Positions 7,794-16,854 of a DNA stretch of 64,000 nucleotides are shown in pieces. Origin of the DNA: Eutrophocola sp049446715 (GTDB lineage: Bacteria; Pseudomonadota; Gammaproteobacteria; Pseudomonadales; Pseudohongiellaceae); contig JBMTQX010000009.1 of NCBI GenBank assembly GCA_049446715.1, forward strand, positions 8,993 to 72,992, written 5' to 3'. The number at the start of each line of letters is the position of its first letter. Within the stretch, counting starts at the first letter, position 1. The notes below the pieces were generated by a model. That model ran no database searches. It worked only from the letters and a program-made list of their open reading frames with translations, and had not been told where the DNA came from. A program made the translations under genes and the position numbers.

Positions 7794-8906
7794 ATGGTTC
7801 ATCGCGTCCAGGCCACCATCGACCTCCAGGCTCTGCGCCACAATTTTGCTGTCGCACGAAAACACGCGCGTGCCAGACACGTGGCGGCCATCATCAAGGC
7901 CAATGCCTACGGTCATGGCATGACCGAAGTTGCCCAGGCACTGACGGATGCTGACCTGTTCGGAGTGACCGATGTGCTGGAGGCGCTCGCCCTGGATACC
8001 GTCGGCACCGGCAAACCCGTGCTGATTCTGCAGGGCATGATGAAGGCCGATGACATAGCCGCCGTGGCCGAGCACAACTTCCAGCTGGTGGTGCATACGC
8101 CTGATCAGCTGCGAATCCTGGAAGACACCCTGGGCAAAATGACCCTGAAAGCGCCGCTGACCCTGTGGCTGAAAATGGATTCCGGCATGGGCCGCCTGGG
8201 TATCGACCCCGCCACCTACGCCACCACCTGGCGCGCCCTGAAAGGCCGGCCCTGGGTGAAAGACGTCATCATGATGACCCACCTGGCCAATTCCAGCCTG
8301 CCCGCTTCACCGCTCAACCAGCAGCAGATAAAAGCCTTTCGCGTGGTTGAGGAACAGTTATCTGCCGAACACCCCGTGACCAGCATTCCTTGTTCGTCAG
8401 GGCTGCTGACCTCACTGGACACTCAGTGCGAGTGGGCGCGTCCGGGCATCATGCTGTATGGCTCCTCACCCTTTGCCTGGTCCGAAGCAAGCCTGCGCCG
8501 GGAGGCCTTTGACCTGAAAGCCGTGATGACCCTGGAAGCCCGCATCATTGCCGTGAAACAGCTCAAGGCCGGTGACAATATCGGTTACTGCTCACAGTTC
8601 ATCTGTCCGCGGGACATGCGCGCCGGCATCGTCAGCATCGGTTATGCCGATGGCTATCCGAGCAATGCGCCCAATGAGACGCCGGTCATGGTTGACGGCA
8701 AACGCACCTGCACGGTGGGACGGGTGTCGATGGACATGCTGGCCGTGGATTTGTCCGAGATCCCCGAGGCCCGGGAAGGGGGTGTTGCCACCCTGTGGGG
8801 AGAAGCTCTGTCCCTGGATGAAGTGGCGGCAAAAACCGGCATTCTGTCCTATAACCTGACCTGCAGCATCGCGCGTCGGGTAGAGTTCAGTTATATCAAC
8901 GGATAA
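7794..8906 (+). CDS. alr: Alanine racemase
   Basis: PLP-dependent interconversion of L- and D-alanine, supplying D-Ala for peptidoglycan. The PLP-binding lysine is K35 in AIIKANAYGHG, in the N-terminal TIM barrel. GMGRLG, the HLANSS region, RPGIMLYG and SIGYADGYPS (with the catalytic tyrosine region) follow in family order. The ATG at 7794 is preferred over a TTG six bases upstream because ACAGG lies seven bases before it, giving 370 residues, normal for the family. An inverted pair of REP elements begins four bases after the stop. Confidence 0.96.
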   Translation: MVHRVQATIDLQALRHNFAVARKHARARHVAAIIKANAYGHGMTEVAQALTDADLFGVTDVLEALALDTVGTGKPVLILQGMMKADDIAAVAEHNFQLVVHTPDQLRILEDTLGKMTLKAPLTLWLKMDSGMGRLGIDPATYATTWRALKGRPWVKDVIMMTHLANSSLPASPLNQQQIKAFRVVEEQLSAEHPVTSIPCSSGLLTSLDTQCEWARPGIMLYGSSPFAWSEASLRREAFDLKAVMTLEARIIAVKQLKAGDNIGYCSQFICPRDMRAGIVSIGYADGYPSNAPNETPVMVDGKRTCTVGRVSMDMLAVDLSEIPEAREGGVATLWGEALSLDEVAAKTGILSYNLTCSIARRVEFSYING

Positions 8907-8909
8907 GTG

Positions 8910-8947
8910 GTAGGTCGGCATAGCCGCAACGCGGCGTTTGCCGACAT
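8910..8947 (+). repeat. REP element, family 1 (copy c)
   Basis: GTAGGTCGGCATAG foot and left arm, then GCGGCGTTTGCCGACAT. It lies just after the alr stop and is paired with an inverted copy at 8971-9023. Confidence 0.8.
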
Positions 8948-8970
8948 CATCGCCAATCAGAATACATAAC

Positions 8971-9023
8971 ATGTCGGCAAACGGCCTGCGGCCTTATAGG
9001 CCCCAGAGGGTAATGCCGACCTA
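8971..9023 (-). repeat. REP element, family 1 (copy d)
   Basis: ATGTCGGCAAACGG on the left and AATGCCGACCTA on the right, with about 17 extra bases in the loop region (CTTATAGGCCCCAGAGGG) compared with the other copies. It forms an inverted pair with copy c between alr and radA. Confidence 0.75.
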
Positions 9024-9076
9024 AGACATTTTGAAAGACAACTAACGCGGAAGCACCGCGATATTTTCGATCTCCT

Positions 9077-10459
9077 ATGGCCAAACAAAAATCCGCCTAC
9101 GTGTGCAGTGACTGCGGCGCCGAATATACCAAATGGCAGGGCCAGTGCATGGCCTGCAGCGAATGGAATACACTGACCCGCGTCATGCTGGGGCCGGCTA
9201 CCACACCGTCGGCACCGAAAAACTTCCGCCGCCAGGGCATTACCGGTGATGCCGGTGGTCCCGGCGCCAGTGTACAGACACTTGGCAGCATCGACCTGGA
9301 AGAACAGCCGCGCTTTTCCTCCACGCTGGGCGAATTCGATCGCGTGCTCGGCGGCGGTCTGGTACCCGGTTCTGCCATCCTAATCGGCGGCAATCCCGGC
9401 GCCGGCAAGAGCACACTGCTGCTGCAGGTGATGTGCCATCTGTCCCAGACCATGGAAGCGCTGTACGTCACCGGCGAGGAAAGCCTGCAGCAGGTCGGCA
9501 TGCGCGCCAGGCGCTTGGGCCTGCCCGTGAACAATCTGAAGATGCTGGCCGAAACCAACATCGAGGAAATCACCCGGGTGGCCGAAGAGTGCCGTCCGAA
9601 AGTCATCGTGGTGGATTCCATCCAGGTCATGCATTCGGCGGATGTCACTTCCGCGCCCGGCAGTGTCAGCCAGGTGCGCGAATGCGCTGCCTACCTGATC
9701 CAATATGCCAAGCAGACCGGCACCGCCCTGTTCCTGGTGGGCCATGTCACCAAGGACGGCAACCTGGCCGGTCCGAAAGTGCTCGAACACATGATCGACT
9801 GCTTCATGATGCTCGACGGCGATGGCGATAGCCGCTACCGCACCCTGCGCGGGCAGAAAAACCGTTTTGGTGCCGTCAATGAACTCGGCGTGTTTGCCAT
9901 GACCGGCACCGGCATGAAGGAAGTGAAAAATCCCTCGGCGATTTTCCTGGCTCGGGAAGAGGAAATTTCGCCGGGCAGCGTGGTGGTGGTGCTGTGGGAA
10001 GGCACGCGCCCGCTGCTGGTGGAAATCCAGGCGCTGGTGGATGCCAGCCAGTACGGCAACCCGCGCCGCGTTTCGGTCGGGCTCGACAACAACCGCGTCG
10101 CCATGCTGCTGGCGGTATTGCATCGTCACGGCGGCATGTTCATGGCTGACCAGGATGTGTTCGTCAACGTGGTCGGCGGCGTACGCGTGGCGGAAACCAG
10201 TGCCGACCTGGCGCTGATCCTGGCCATCGTGTCCAGCTTCAAGGACCAGGTACTGCCGCGCGAACTCGTGGTCTTTGGTGAAGTCGGCCTGGCCGGTGAA
10301 ATCCGTCCCGTGCCCAGCGGCCAGGAACGGCTCAGCGAAGCCGCCAAGCATGGCTTCACCCGTGCCATCGTGCCCAAGGCCAATGCGCCGAAAAAGAAAA
10401 TCGACGGTATGAACGTCATTGCCGTCAGCAAACTCAGTGAAGCCCTCGATGCGCTATGA
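9077..10459 (+). CDS. radA: DNA repair protein RadA (Sms)
   Basis: RecA-like ATPase that helps branch migration during recombinational repair. The N-terminal C4 zinc finger has Cys10, 13, 24 and 27 (CSDCGAEYTKWQGQCMAC). Walker A is GNPGAGKST at 105-113. The RadA-specific KNRFG motif (GQKNRFGAVNELGVF) follows at about 255, then a C-terminal Lon-protease-like domain from about 300 (FVNVVGGVRVAETSADLA). The 460-residue length is typical. No strong ribosome binding site is visible. Confidence 0.97.
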   Translation: MAKQKSAYVCSDCGAEYTKWQGQCMACSEWNTLTRVMLGPATTPSAPKNFRRQGITGDAGGPGASVQTLGSIDLEEQPRFSSTLGEFDRVLGGGLVPGSAILIGGNPGAGKSTLLLQVMCHLSQTMEALYVTGEESLQQVGMRARRLGLPVNNLKMLAETNIEEITRVAEECRPKVIVVDSIQVMHSADVTSAPGSVSQVRECAAYLIQYAKQTGTALFLVGHVTKDGNLAGPKVLEHMIDCFMMLDGDGDSRYRTLRGQKNRFGAVNELGVFAMTGTGMKEVKNPSAIFLAREEEISPGSVVVVLWEGTRPLLVEIQALVDASQYGNPRRVSVGLDNNRVAMLLAVLHRHGGMFMADQDVFVNVVGGVRVAETSADLALILAIVSSFKDQVLPRELVVFGEVGLAGEIRPVPSGQERLSEAAKHGFTRAIVPKANAPKKKIDGMNVIAVSKLSEALDAL

Positions 10460-10561
10460 ACTACGTGACACTTATCCGGGGAATTTTCTGCGACTCGTGC
10501 GGAAGATTTTCCGCTCAGACTCTGTCACCCTGCGTTCACAAATTTTGGTGAAGGAGCACGC

Positions 10562-11992
10562 ATGAAAGTATTGATCAGCCTGGCCACCGTGGTGGTCATC
10601 GGTGCCGGCACTGCCAGCCCCATTCTCATTGGCAAGAATGTGGAAGAGACCCTACGCGCCAACGTGGAGCGCATTGATGCCAATCCGTTTTACCGCGCAT
10701 CGGTCGAAAGCTACGAATCCCGCTACCGCGATGCCAGTGCCGTGATCAGTATCGGCCTTGACACGGCAGCCATTACGGCTGACATGACGCCGGAGGAACG
10801 TGCGGCGATCCTGCCAATGCTGGCGGCACTGGAAGACGGCATTCCGTTTACCCTGGATATCCAGCATGGACCGCTGCTGGATTCGCCGACGCGCAGCACC
10901 GGTCTTGTCCATGTCCGAATCGGCATTGATGGCGGCATCGACCTGCCACCCATGCTGGCAACCGCCCTAACCCATGCCGCTGCCACCGATGCCAGCCTGA
11001 GCTTTGGCTTCAACGGGGACGGTGAGCTCCTGTTCAATGCCCCGTCCTTCGAGGCCGAGGAAGACGGTGAGCGCCTATCATTGGGCGGCATGCAGTTACT
11101 GGTCAACCTGGGCAGTTGGGGGCGGGTCTATGACGCCAGGGGCAGTATTGGCAATACCGTGCTGTTCGACGACAACACCGGCAACAGCATGGCCCTGTCA
11201 CCCACGACCCTGGCCATGCAGGGCGATATGCGCAACGGCTTTGTCGGCGGTACCGGGGATTTCGAGTTCGATGTCACCGGCATCGAGATCGTGACACCGG
11301 AAGATACGGTGAATGTAGAACACCTCACCATGAACACCTCCATCACCTCGCCCTCGGATGAGCGCATCGATGTGGTCTACCAGTTCGGCATCGCGCGCAT
11401 GACCAGCGAGGAATTGCGCGCCCCACTGGAAGACCTGGCCTTCCATTTTTCCATTCGCGACATGGACAAGGCGGCGCTGCAGGCGCTGGCTGACCTCTAT
11501 GTGAGTCCCAACTTTTTTACCCAGGATCCGCAAGTGATGCAGCAGGCACTGCAGGCTGCCATGGCCAACACCTACGGCAACGCCGAGTTTCGTCTCGACA
11601 GCTTGGCCTTCACTTACGGTGATGGTGTCTTCCTGAACATGTCCGGTACCCTGCGCATCGATGACAGCCTGTTCAGCAACCCGGCCGCCCTGCAGAATCC
11701 GTTTGCCATGATGGGCGCTGTCGACCTAGATCTCGACCTGGCGTTTTCCCAGGGCATGGCTGACATTGCCTACGAGCAATTCCTGCGCAACCAGCTCGAC
11801 GCCAATGACATGAGCGCGCAGGACCTCGACCAGATCATCATGCTGCAGCGCCCGCAACTGGGCATCATGCTGGGCCAGCTGGTCCAGGCCGGTACACTGA
11901 TCGCCAAGCAGGAAGGCTATGAGATCGCCGTTTCCCTGAATGACGGCAACCTGCTGATCAACGGTGCGCCCGGCAACCTTCCTTTCTTCTGA
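10562..11992 (+). CDS. YdgA-like (DUF945) exported protein
   Basis: A 476-residue protein starting with a hydrophobic signal or anchor segment (about 1-24, LISLATVVVIGAGTASPILIG). The N-terminal pattern, with RIDANPFYRASVESYESRYRDASA, resembles the E. coli YdgA/YihF (DUF945) family of periplasmic-facing proteins of unclear function. The remainder is rich in beta-strand-like, Asp/Gly-rich segments. An AAGGAG ribosome binding site supports the start. The DnaT-like gene follows 17 bases downstream and may be cotranscribed. Confidence 0.8.
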   Translation: MKVLISLATVVVIGAGTASPILIGKNVEETLRANVERIDANPFYRASVESYESRYRDASAVISIGLDTAAITADMTPEERAAILPMLAALEDGIPFTLDIQHGPLLDSPTRSTGLVHVRIGIDGGIDLPPMLATALTHAAATDASLSFGFNGDGELLFNAPSFEAEEDGERLSLGGMQLLVNLGSWGRVYDARGSIGNTVLFDDNTGNSMALSPTTLAMQGDMRNGFVGGTGDFEFDVTGIEIVTPEDTVNVEHLTMNTSITSPSDERIDVVYQFGIARMTSEELRAPLEDLAFHFSIRDMDKAALQALADLYVSPNFFTQDPQVMQQALQAAMANTYGNAEFRLDSLAFTYGDGVFLNMSGTLRIDDSLFSNPAALQNPFAMMGAVDLDLDLAFSQGMADIAYEQFLRNQLDANDMSAQDLDQIIMLQRPQLGIMLGQLVQAGTLIAKQEGYEIAVSLNDGNLLINGAPGNLPFF

Positions 11993-12009
11993 GACCTGTT
12001 CACATCACC

Positions 12010-13071
12010 ATGTCAAACCCGCTAATTCCCGAACGCCCGCTGCTGATATCGCCGACCCTGGCCGCCACCATTGGCCTGGAAGAGGCGGTCATGCTGCATG
12101 TCCTGAGCGAGCTGATGCTGCGCCAGCCGGGCAACGGCGACTGGCTGGAGATCAGCGACAAGGCCCTGGGTGAAGCACTGCCCTTCTGGGAAGCCGGCGA
12201 CATCGGCCATATTCGCCAGAACCTGCTGGAAAAAGGCCTGATTCATATCGATACCGCTGGCTGTGCCCCGGGAGTCATGCGCCTGGCGATCCAGCAGGCC
12301 GGCAACAGCAAACCGGCTCAGCTGCAGCCGCGTGCTCCGGCACAGGCTGCTGCACCGGCCGCTCGCCCCAGCCCGAGCGGCCGGGCTACCATGATACCGG
12401 CAGATTGGCAGCCCAGCGCCGATCTGTATGAGCTGTGCCGCAAGCGCAATATCCCGCGTGATTTCATCGACGAACATGTGCGCCTGTTTGTCATCAGCCA
12501 GCAGGAGCGCGGCCGCACCCAGTACTCCTGGCACAATGTCTTCTACAAGTACATCGTGCAGGAATGGGAAAAGAGTCGCAGCCACCGCGGGCTGAAGGAA
12601 CTGGAAGCCAATATGTCCGCGGACTGGCAGCCCAGCGAGGATGCCTTCAGCATTCTTGAACACGCCGGCATCAATCATTCCTTCATTGAGGATGCCGTAC
12701 CCGAGTTCGTCCTTTACTGGCGCGAGACCGGCCTGAAAACCAGCACCTGGAACACCAAGTTCATAGCCCATGTGCGGCGCCAGTGGGCCAAGTTCGAAGC
12801 CGCGCTGGAGCATGACACCGCCCCCCGGCTGTTGCCGGAAGACTACCAGCCCAGTGATGAAGTGTATGACGTGCTGGAGCTGGCCAACATCGACCTGAAG
12901 TTTGCCCAGGAGCTGATTCTGGAATTCGTGCTCTACTGGCGCGAAAGAAAAGAAGTGTCAGCGTCTTGGCACACGAAGTTTCTGCAGCATGTGAAGTACC
13001 GCTGGTCCCACCGCCAGGCAGAGAAAGGTGACTTTATAGACAAAGTCACCGACCGCTCCTGGGCCAGTTAA
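12010..13071 (+). CDS. DnaT-like protein with three tandem DnaT domains
   Basis: A 353-residue protein. The N-terminal domain, about 1-95, looks like a winged-helix replication module (LLISPTLAATIGLEEAVMLHVL, EKGLIHID). After an Ala/Pro-rich linker (about 103-125) come three copies of the DnaT DNA-binding motif, at about 129-190, 203-262 and 276-335. Each follows the pattern W/Y-QPS, helix, F-I/A-x-E, F-V-x-YW, W-x-x-x-F, HV-x-x-x-W. In E. coli, DnaT carries one such domain and works with PriA/PriB to reload DnaB. Here the repeats imply multivalent ssDNA binding. It is 4 kb downstream of dnaB. The name dnaT is not asserted. Confidence 0.8.
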   Translation: MSNPLIPERPLLISPTLAATIGLEEAVMLHVLSELMLRQPGNGDWLEISDKALGEALPFWEAGDIGHIRQNLLEKGLIHIDTAGCAPGVMRLAIQQAGNSKPAQLQPRAPAQAAAPAARPSPSGRATMIPADWQPSADLYELCRKRNIPRDFIDEHVRLFVISQQERGRTQYSWHNVFYKYIVQEWEKSRSHRGLKELEANMSADWQPSEDAFSILEHAGINHSFIEDAVPEFVLYWRETGLKTSTWNTKFIAHVRRQWAKFEAALEHDTAPRLLPEDYQPSDEVYDVLELANIDLKFAQELILEFVLYWRERKEVSASWHTKFLQHVKYRWSHRQAEKGDFIDKVTDRSWAS

Positions 13072-13231
13072 CTTTTTGATGTAAGCACAATCGCAGTTGC
13101 TACTGCGCTCGGCTACTCGGCGTTAAAAAGGTGCTCAGTCAGTCACGGATGATTCATACGCTCCTGCCTTGCGCGCATCTTGCCTTGATTAGCCTTCGCT
13201 CGTGACGCTGCCAAAATTTGAACTTTTCTGG

Positions 13232-13258
13232 GCGCCCTGCGGACCTTATCCGGCCTAC
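13232..13258 (-). repeat. REP-like element at the 3' end of the DUF1348 gene
   Basis: On the minus strand it begins GTAGGCCGGATAAGG, like enterobacterial REP sequences with a GTAG foot, and continues TCCGCAGGGCGC. Its TAG provides the stop codon of the overlapping DUF1348 gene. The rest of 13072-13254 shows no gene. Confidence 0.45.
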
Positions 13259-13735
13259 AAGCTCAGCTCGCTGAGGCCAGGATGGTCAGCCGGACTCGGT
13301 CCGTCCGGCCAGTGAAACAGGCGCTCGTTTTCCTGGATCGGCAGATCATTGGTGGAGGCCCGGCGCACGGCCATGTCGCTGTGGGCATCGAATTCCCAGT
13401 TTTCGTCACAGTAGGAACGCAACCCGTTAGCGTTGGCATCGCGCCATTCGAAGGCGAAGCGTACCGCGATACGGTTGTTGGTGAACGCCCACAGTTTCTT
13501 GATCAGGCGGTAGTCCAGTTCCGAGGCCCATTTGCGTTTGAGAAAGGCGCGGATGGCCTCGCGCCCATTGAAGAACTCAAGGCGGTTGCGCCACTGACTG
13601 TCCGGCTTAGAGGCCAGCGAGGCCTTTTGCGGGTTACGGTTATTCCAGGCGTCTTCGGCGGCACGCACTTTTTGGGCTGCGGATTCAGCGTCAAAAAAAA
13701 AGGGGGGGGAGTAACGGGGGACGGGGTTCGGTCAT
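13255..13735 (-). pseudogene. Frameshifted DUF1348 (NTF2-like) gene
   Basis: The main segment (13255-13668) encodes RAAEDAWNNRNPQKASL, DSQWRNRLEFFNGREAI, YRLIKKLWAFTNNRIAVRFAFEW and WFDAHSD-like sequence typical of the DUF1348 NTF2-fold family. The family N-terminus is encoded just upstream in another frame: an ATG at 13735 gives MTEPRPPLLPP, then stops. The two join if one base is removed from a C8T9 run (minus strand; plus-strand A9G8 at 13693-13709). This is a homopolymer frameshift, either real or a sequencing error. Without it the protein would be about 158 residues, the normal length. No specific function is known. Confidence 0.75.
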
Positions 13736-13760
13736 GGCGGTTCCTGCTTTTTGTTCGTAT

Positions 13761-13893
13761 GCGGCTGAAGCCGCTTCTACGTTTTTCGGCTGGTATAGGC
13801 TGTTTTTTCCTGGTGCTCGAAGACTCAATTCGCGACTGAAGTCGCTCCTACAGAGTCTGAATCCAGGCTGTAGCCGCGTCTTCAGCCGCGCAC
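13761..13893. repeat. Cluster of three REP sequences, family 2
   Basis: GCGGCTGAAGCCGCTTCTAC (13761-13780) and CGCGACTGAAGTCGCTCCTA (13831-13850, then CAG) are copies of the well-known Pseudomonas-type REP that reads GTAGGAGCGGCTTCAGCCGC on the other strand. A third, rearranged copy (GGCTGTAGCCGCG, CTTCAGCCGCGCAC) lies at 13866-13893. Together with the family-1 element at 13919-13974 they fill much of the 482-base gap 13736-14217, which contains no convincing gene. Confidence 0.7.
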
Positions 13894-13918
13894 AATTAAT
13901 ACCAGATTGTATTCCATT

Positions 13919-13974
13919 GTAGTTCGGCATGACCCCCCAGGACATAAAAGGCCGCAGGCCGTTTGCCGACCTAC
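13919..13974. repeat. REP element, family 1 (copy e)
   Basis: Has a GTAG foot at the left (GTAGTTCGGCAT) and a CTAC foot at the right (GTTTGCCGACCTAC), enclosing GGCCGCAGGCC, so both ends carry the terminal tetranucleotide. Confidence 0.7.
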
Positions 13975-14175
13975 CAGCCTTTTTACTTCCGGGTCACTTC
14001 AAGCACGATAAAACGGTTAAAAAATTCCTGGTTGGGGTGGTTGTTGTCATTGCGTTCCGGGCTGCGTATGTAAAAATCGATTTGCAGCGTGGCCGGATTC
14101 ACGGCTCCGGCCTCTCCGGTTTCAAAACAGAAAATAACGCATAGATCTCAAGCGCAATAGCCGCAATGAAAGCCA

Positions 14176-14205
14176 TTACGGCCAGCACGATAGTTTAGGT
14201 ATACT
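14176..14205 (+). promoter_or_regulatory. Candidate sigma-70 promoter for the spermidine-synthase-like pair
   Basis: TTACGG (14176-14181), an 18-base spacer and a strong -10 hexamer TATACT (14200-14205). Transcription would begin about 6-8 bases before the ATG at 14218, leaving an almost leaderless mRNA, which agrees with the absence of a ribosome binding site. Confidence 0.45.
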
Positions 14206-14217
14206 GCGGCGCTTCTT

Positions 14218-14850
14218 ATGAATATAAAAATCAACACAACCTTCCAAACAACGCTGGTCATGGTGCTGGCTTTTATCGCCGGCTTCATCATCATGGCGAT
14301 CGAGTTGCTGGGCGGCCGAATTCTGGCGCCCTACTTCGGCAGTTCCATCTATGTCTGGGGCAGCATCATCACCGTCTTCATGCTGTCGCTGTCCATCGGC
14401 TACCTGATGGGCGGCAAGTTGTCGCTCCTGAATCCCAACCTGAAAATCTATGGCGGCTTTTTCGCCGGTGCGGCCCTGCTGCTCCTGCCGCTGATTCTCT
14501 GGAGCAATGAATTGATGGAATTCCTGTTCCTGCAGATCGAGGACCCGCGTTACGGCTCGCTGGTGGTGTCCATGATGCTGTTCTTCCTGCCCACCGCGGT
14601 GATGGGCATGATTGCGCCCTATTCCGTGCGGCTGATGGTGCAGTCCACCCATGGCAGCGGGCATGTTGCCGGTAAACTCTATTTTGTGTCGACACTGGGC
14701 AGTGCCCTGGGCACGCTGGCGACCTCGTTTTACCTGGTGCTGTGGTTCACGGTGAACCAGATTCTTTTCACCATGGTCGCCACCCTGCTGTGCGCTGGCA
14801 TAGCTGCTATCATGGCCGGCGTAAAATCCGCAGACGCAGACGCTTCATGA
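14218..14850 (+). CDS. Membrane half of a SpeE-like protein
   Basis: A 210-residue membrane protein with about six helices (for example 13-35, 43-65, 78-95, 115-140, 150-180, 183-203). The segment MAIELLGGRILAPYFGSSIYVWGSIITVFMLSLSIGY is typical of the membrane domain that is often fused in front of spermidine-synthase-like domains (the fused MFS/spermidine synthase family). Here the two halves are separate genes, joined by an ATGA stop/start overlap at 14847-14850. The substrate is unknown. Confidence 0.8.
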   Translation: MNIKINTTFQTTLVMVLAFIAGFIIMAIELLGGRILAPYFGSSIYVWGSIITVFMLSLSIGYLMGGKLSLLNPNLKIYGGFFAGAALLLLPLILWSNELMEFLFLQIEDPRYGSLVVSMMLFFLPTAVMGMIAPYSVRLMVQSTHGSGHVAGKLYFVSTLGSALGTLATSFYLVLWFTVNQILFTMVATLLCAGIAAIMAGVKSADADAS

Positions 14851-15788
14851 TCATGCTCAAGCAAGCCCCCACTATCTGGCAGCAAATCAGGGTCCACCTG
14901 ATCGTTGTCGTCGTCATCGCCCTGGTCATCCTGGCGTTCGATGCGGCCGCACAGGTCGGGGTGCGCTATATTCACCAGGAGCGTTCGCTCTATCGCAATA
15001 TCGTGGTCACCGAAGATTCCAGCCGCCGCTGCATGCGTTTCACCATCACCAGCCGCATCGGCCAGAACCAGAGCTGCCGCTATCTCGACCGGCCGGTGGA
15101 ACTCGTGTTTCCCTATGCCAAGATGACGCTGTCGAGCCTGCTGGTGCAGGACAATCCCGAACGCATCCTGATTGTCGGCCTCGGCGGCGGCACCCTGCCG
15201 GACACCTACAGCCGCCTGTTTCCCAATGCCGAGATCCTGATTTCCGAAATTGACGATGCCGTGTTCCGCGTGGCGCGCGACTATTTCGGCTTCGAGGAAA
15301 CAGACAAGATCCGCGTCGATGTCGGTGATGCCCGTGTCTTCATAAAACGTGCAGGACTGCGCGGGGAACAATATGACCTTGTCATTCTTGATGCCTTCAA
15401 CGGTGAGTACATTCCGGAACACCTGATGACAGTCGAGTTTCTGGAAGAAGTGAAAAAACTGCTGCCACCGGATGGCATGGTGGTGGCCAACACCTTTTCC
15501 ACCAGCCGACTGTTTGCCGCCGAGTCCAACACCTATTTTGAGGTGTTTGATGAAATTTACAGCATTCGCCTGCCCAACACCGGCAACCGGGTGGTCGTCG
15601 CTTCCATGCAGCCGCTCCCCGACCAGGACACCCTGGCCGACAGGGCGCCGGCATTCCAGGAGCGCCTGGCCCAGTTCGGCATGGACATCACCGAGTTCCC
15701 CCGCTACATGAGTACAGAGGTGACCTGGGATGCCGATGAACGCATTCTCACCGACCAGTATTCACCGGCGAATCTGCTGAATAATTGA
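14847..15788 (+). CDS. Spermidine-synthase-like methyltransferase-fold protein
   Basis: The ATG at 14847 overlaps the preceding stop (ATGA), indicating translational coupling. The 313-residue product has one N-terminal membrane helix (about 17-35) and a Rossmann-fold SpeE-like domain: RILIVGLGGGTLPDTYSRLFP at about 112-132, ISEIDDAVFRVARDYF, DVGDARVFI, YDLVILDAFNG. The LDAFNG and EIDD motifs match the spermidine-synthase superfamily, but true polyamine aminopropyltransferase activity is uncertain because membrane-tethered members are uncharacterised. A REP element follows. Confidence 0.85.
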   Translation: MIMLKQAPTIWQQIRVHLIVVVVIALVILAFDAAAQVGVRYIHQERSLYRNIVVTEDSSRRCMRFTITSRIGQNQSCRYLDRPVELVFPYAKMTLSSLLVQDNPERILIVGLGGGTLPDTYSRLFPNAEILISEIDDAVFRVARDYFGFEETDKIRVDVGDARVFIKRAGLRGEQYDLVILDAFNGEYIPEHLMTVEFLEEVKKLLPPDGMVVANTFSTSRLFAAESNTYFEVFDEIYSIRLPNTGNRVVVASMQPLPDQDTLADRAPAFQERLAQFGMDITEFPRYMSTEVTWDADERILTDQYSPANLLNN

Positions 15789-15812
15789 GGCGCTGGCTGA
15801 CGGCAGTCAGGA

Positions 15813-15844
15813 ATGTCGGCAAACGCTACGCTATGCCGACCTAC
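15813..15844 (-). repeat. REP element, family 1 (copy f)
   Basis: ATGTCGGCAAACG, then CTATGCCGACCTAC: a compact copy with the CTAC foot on the right. A further half-element, ATGTCGGCATG, follows at about 15856-15866. Confidence 0.75.
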
Positions 15845-15920
15845 AACACTTTCTATGTCGGCATGTTCTTAAGGTAACGTTTTATCCCCTTTTTAGCACT
15901 CACTGCCGAGACGGCGTGCC

Positions 15921-16852
15921 ATGAAACTGCCATTCGGCCCGACGCAGCTGAAGCTGGCCGTGGCCTTTTGTCTGATTTACTCCCTCTGGGGCTCGACCTA
16001 CCTGGCGATCCACTACGCCATTGAAACGATTTCGCCCTTCATGATGGCCGGTGTGCGCTTCAGCACGGCGGGGATTCTGCTTTATAGCGTCATGCGTTTT
16101 ACCGGTGCGCCCAACCCTTCCCTGCGGCAATGGCTGAACCTGGCCGTGGTCGGCACCTTTCTCTTCCAGGGCGGCAATGGCCTGGTAGTGTGGGCAGAAC
16201 AGTTCATCACCTCGGGCCTGACAGCCCTGCTGGTATTGTTGCTGCCCCTCTGGCTGATCATGCTGGACTGGCTGTGGGCCGGCGGGCCGCCGCCAACCTA
16301 GAAAGGCAGTATCGGGATTTTCCTAGGCTTCATCGGAGTGGTGGTACTGATTGATCCGGTGCAGATCGCGGCCACGGGCATCGACCTGACCGGGGCACTG
16401 GGGGTGATGTTTGCCTCGCTGTTATGGGCAACCGGCTCTATTTACTCGAAAAATTCACGCAACCAAAATCCATTTTCATGTCAGCTGCCTGCCAGATGTG
16501 TGGCGGCGGCATGGCCTTGCTGCTGACGGCTTTACTGACCGGAGCGTTCAACGACTTTGAACCGGTCGCCGTTTCGCTGGTGTCATTGTCAGCTTTCACC
16601 TACCTGGTAATTTTCGGCCCCATGGTCGCCATCTCGTCCTATGTCTGGCTGTTGCAGAATGCTTCTGCGGCCAGTGTCTCGACCTATGCCTTTGTGAATC
16701 CGGCCGTGGCGATCTTCCTGGGCTGCCTCATGCAGACTGAAAAGATCAATGCCCATATCATCCTGGGCGCCGCGATTACCCTGCCCGGTGTGGTGCTGGT
16801 GATCAGTGCGCAAAACAGGCGTCTGGCAAAAGACCAGGGCGAAACAGACTGA
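15921..16852 (+). pseudogene. Broken EamA/DMT-family transporter (YedA-like)
   Basis: The first 126 codons encode four to five membrane helices of an EamA exporter (LIYSLWGSTYLAIHYAIETI, GNGLVVWAEQFITSGLTALL). They end at an in-frame TAG at 16299, where a TGG tryptophan codon would fit (PPPT-stop-KGSIGIF). The same frame continues through a normal second half (GFIGVVVLIDPV, FASLLWATGSIYSK) until about 16455. There one base is missing, and the reading frame resumes in +2 (PKSIFMSAACQMCGGG through VLVISAQNRR, to 16852). Two independent lesions make this a genuine pseudogene rather than a sequencing slip. Confidence 0.88.
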
Positions 16853-16854
16853 CC

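Noticed and set aside
8907..9076. CRISPR-like array after alr
   Set aside because: Only two inverted copies of the REP element, no direct repeats with regular spacers and no cas genes.
9380..10351. 323-codon minus-strand ORF inside radA
   Set aside because: His- and Gln-rich antisense translation of radA, not a gene.
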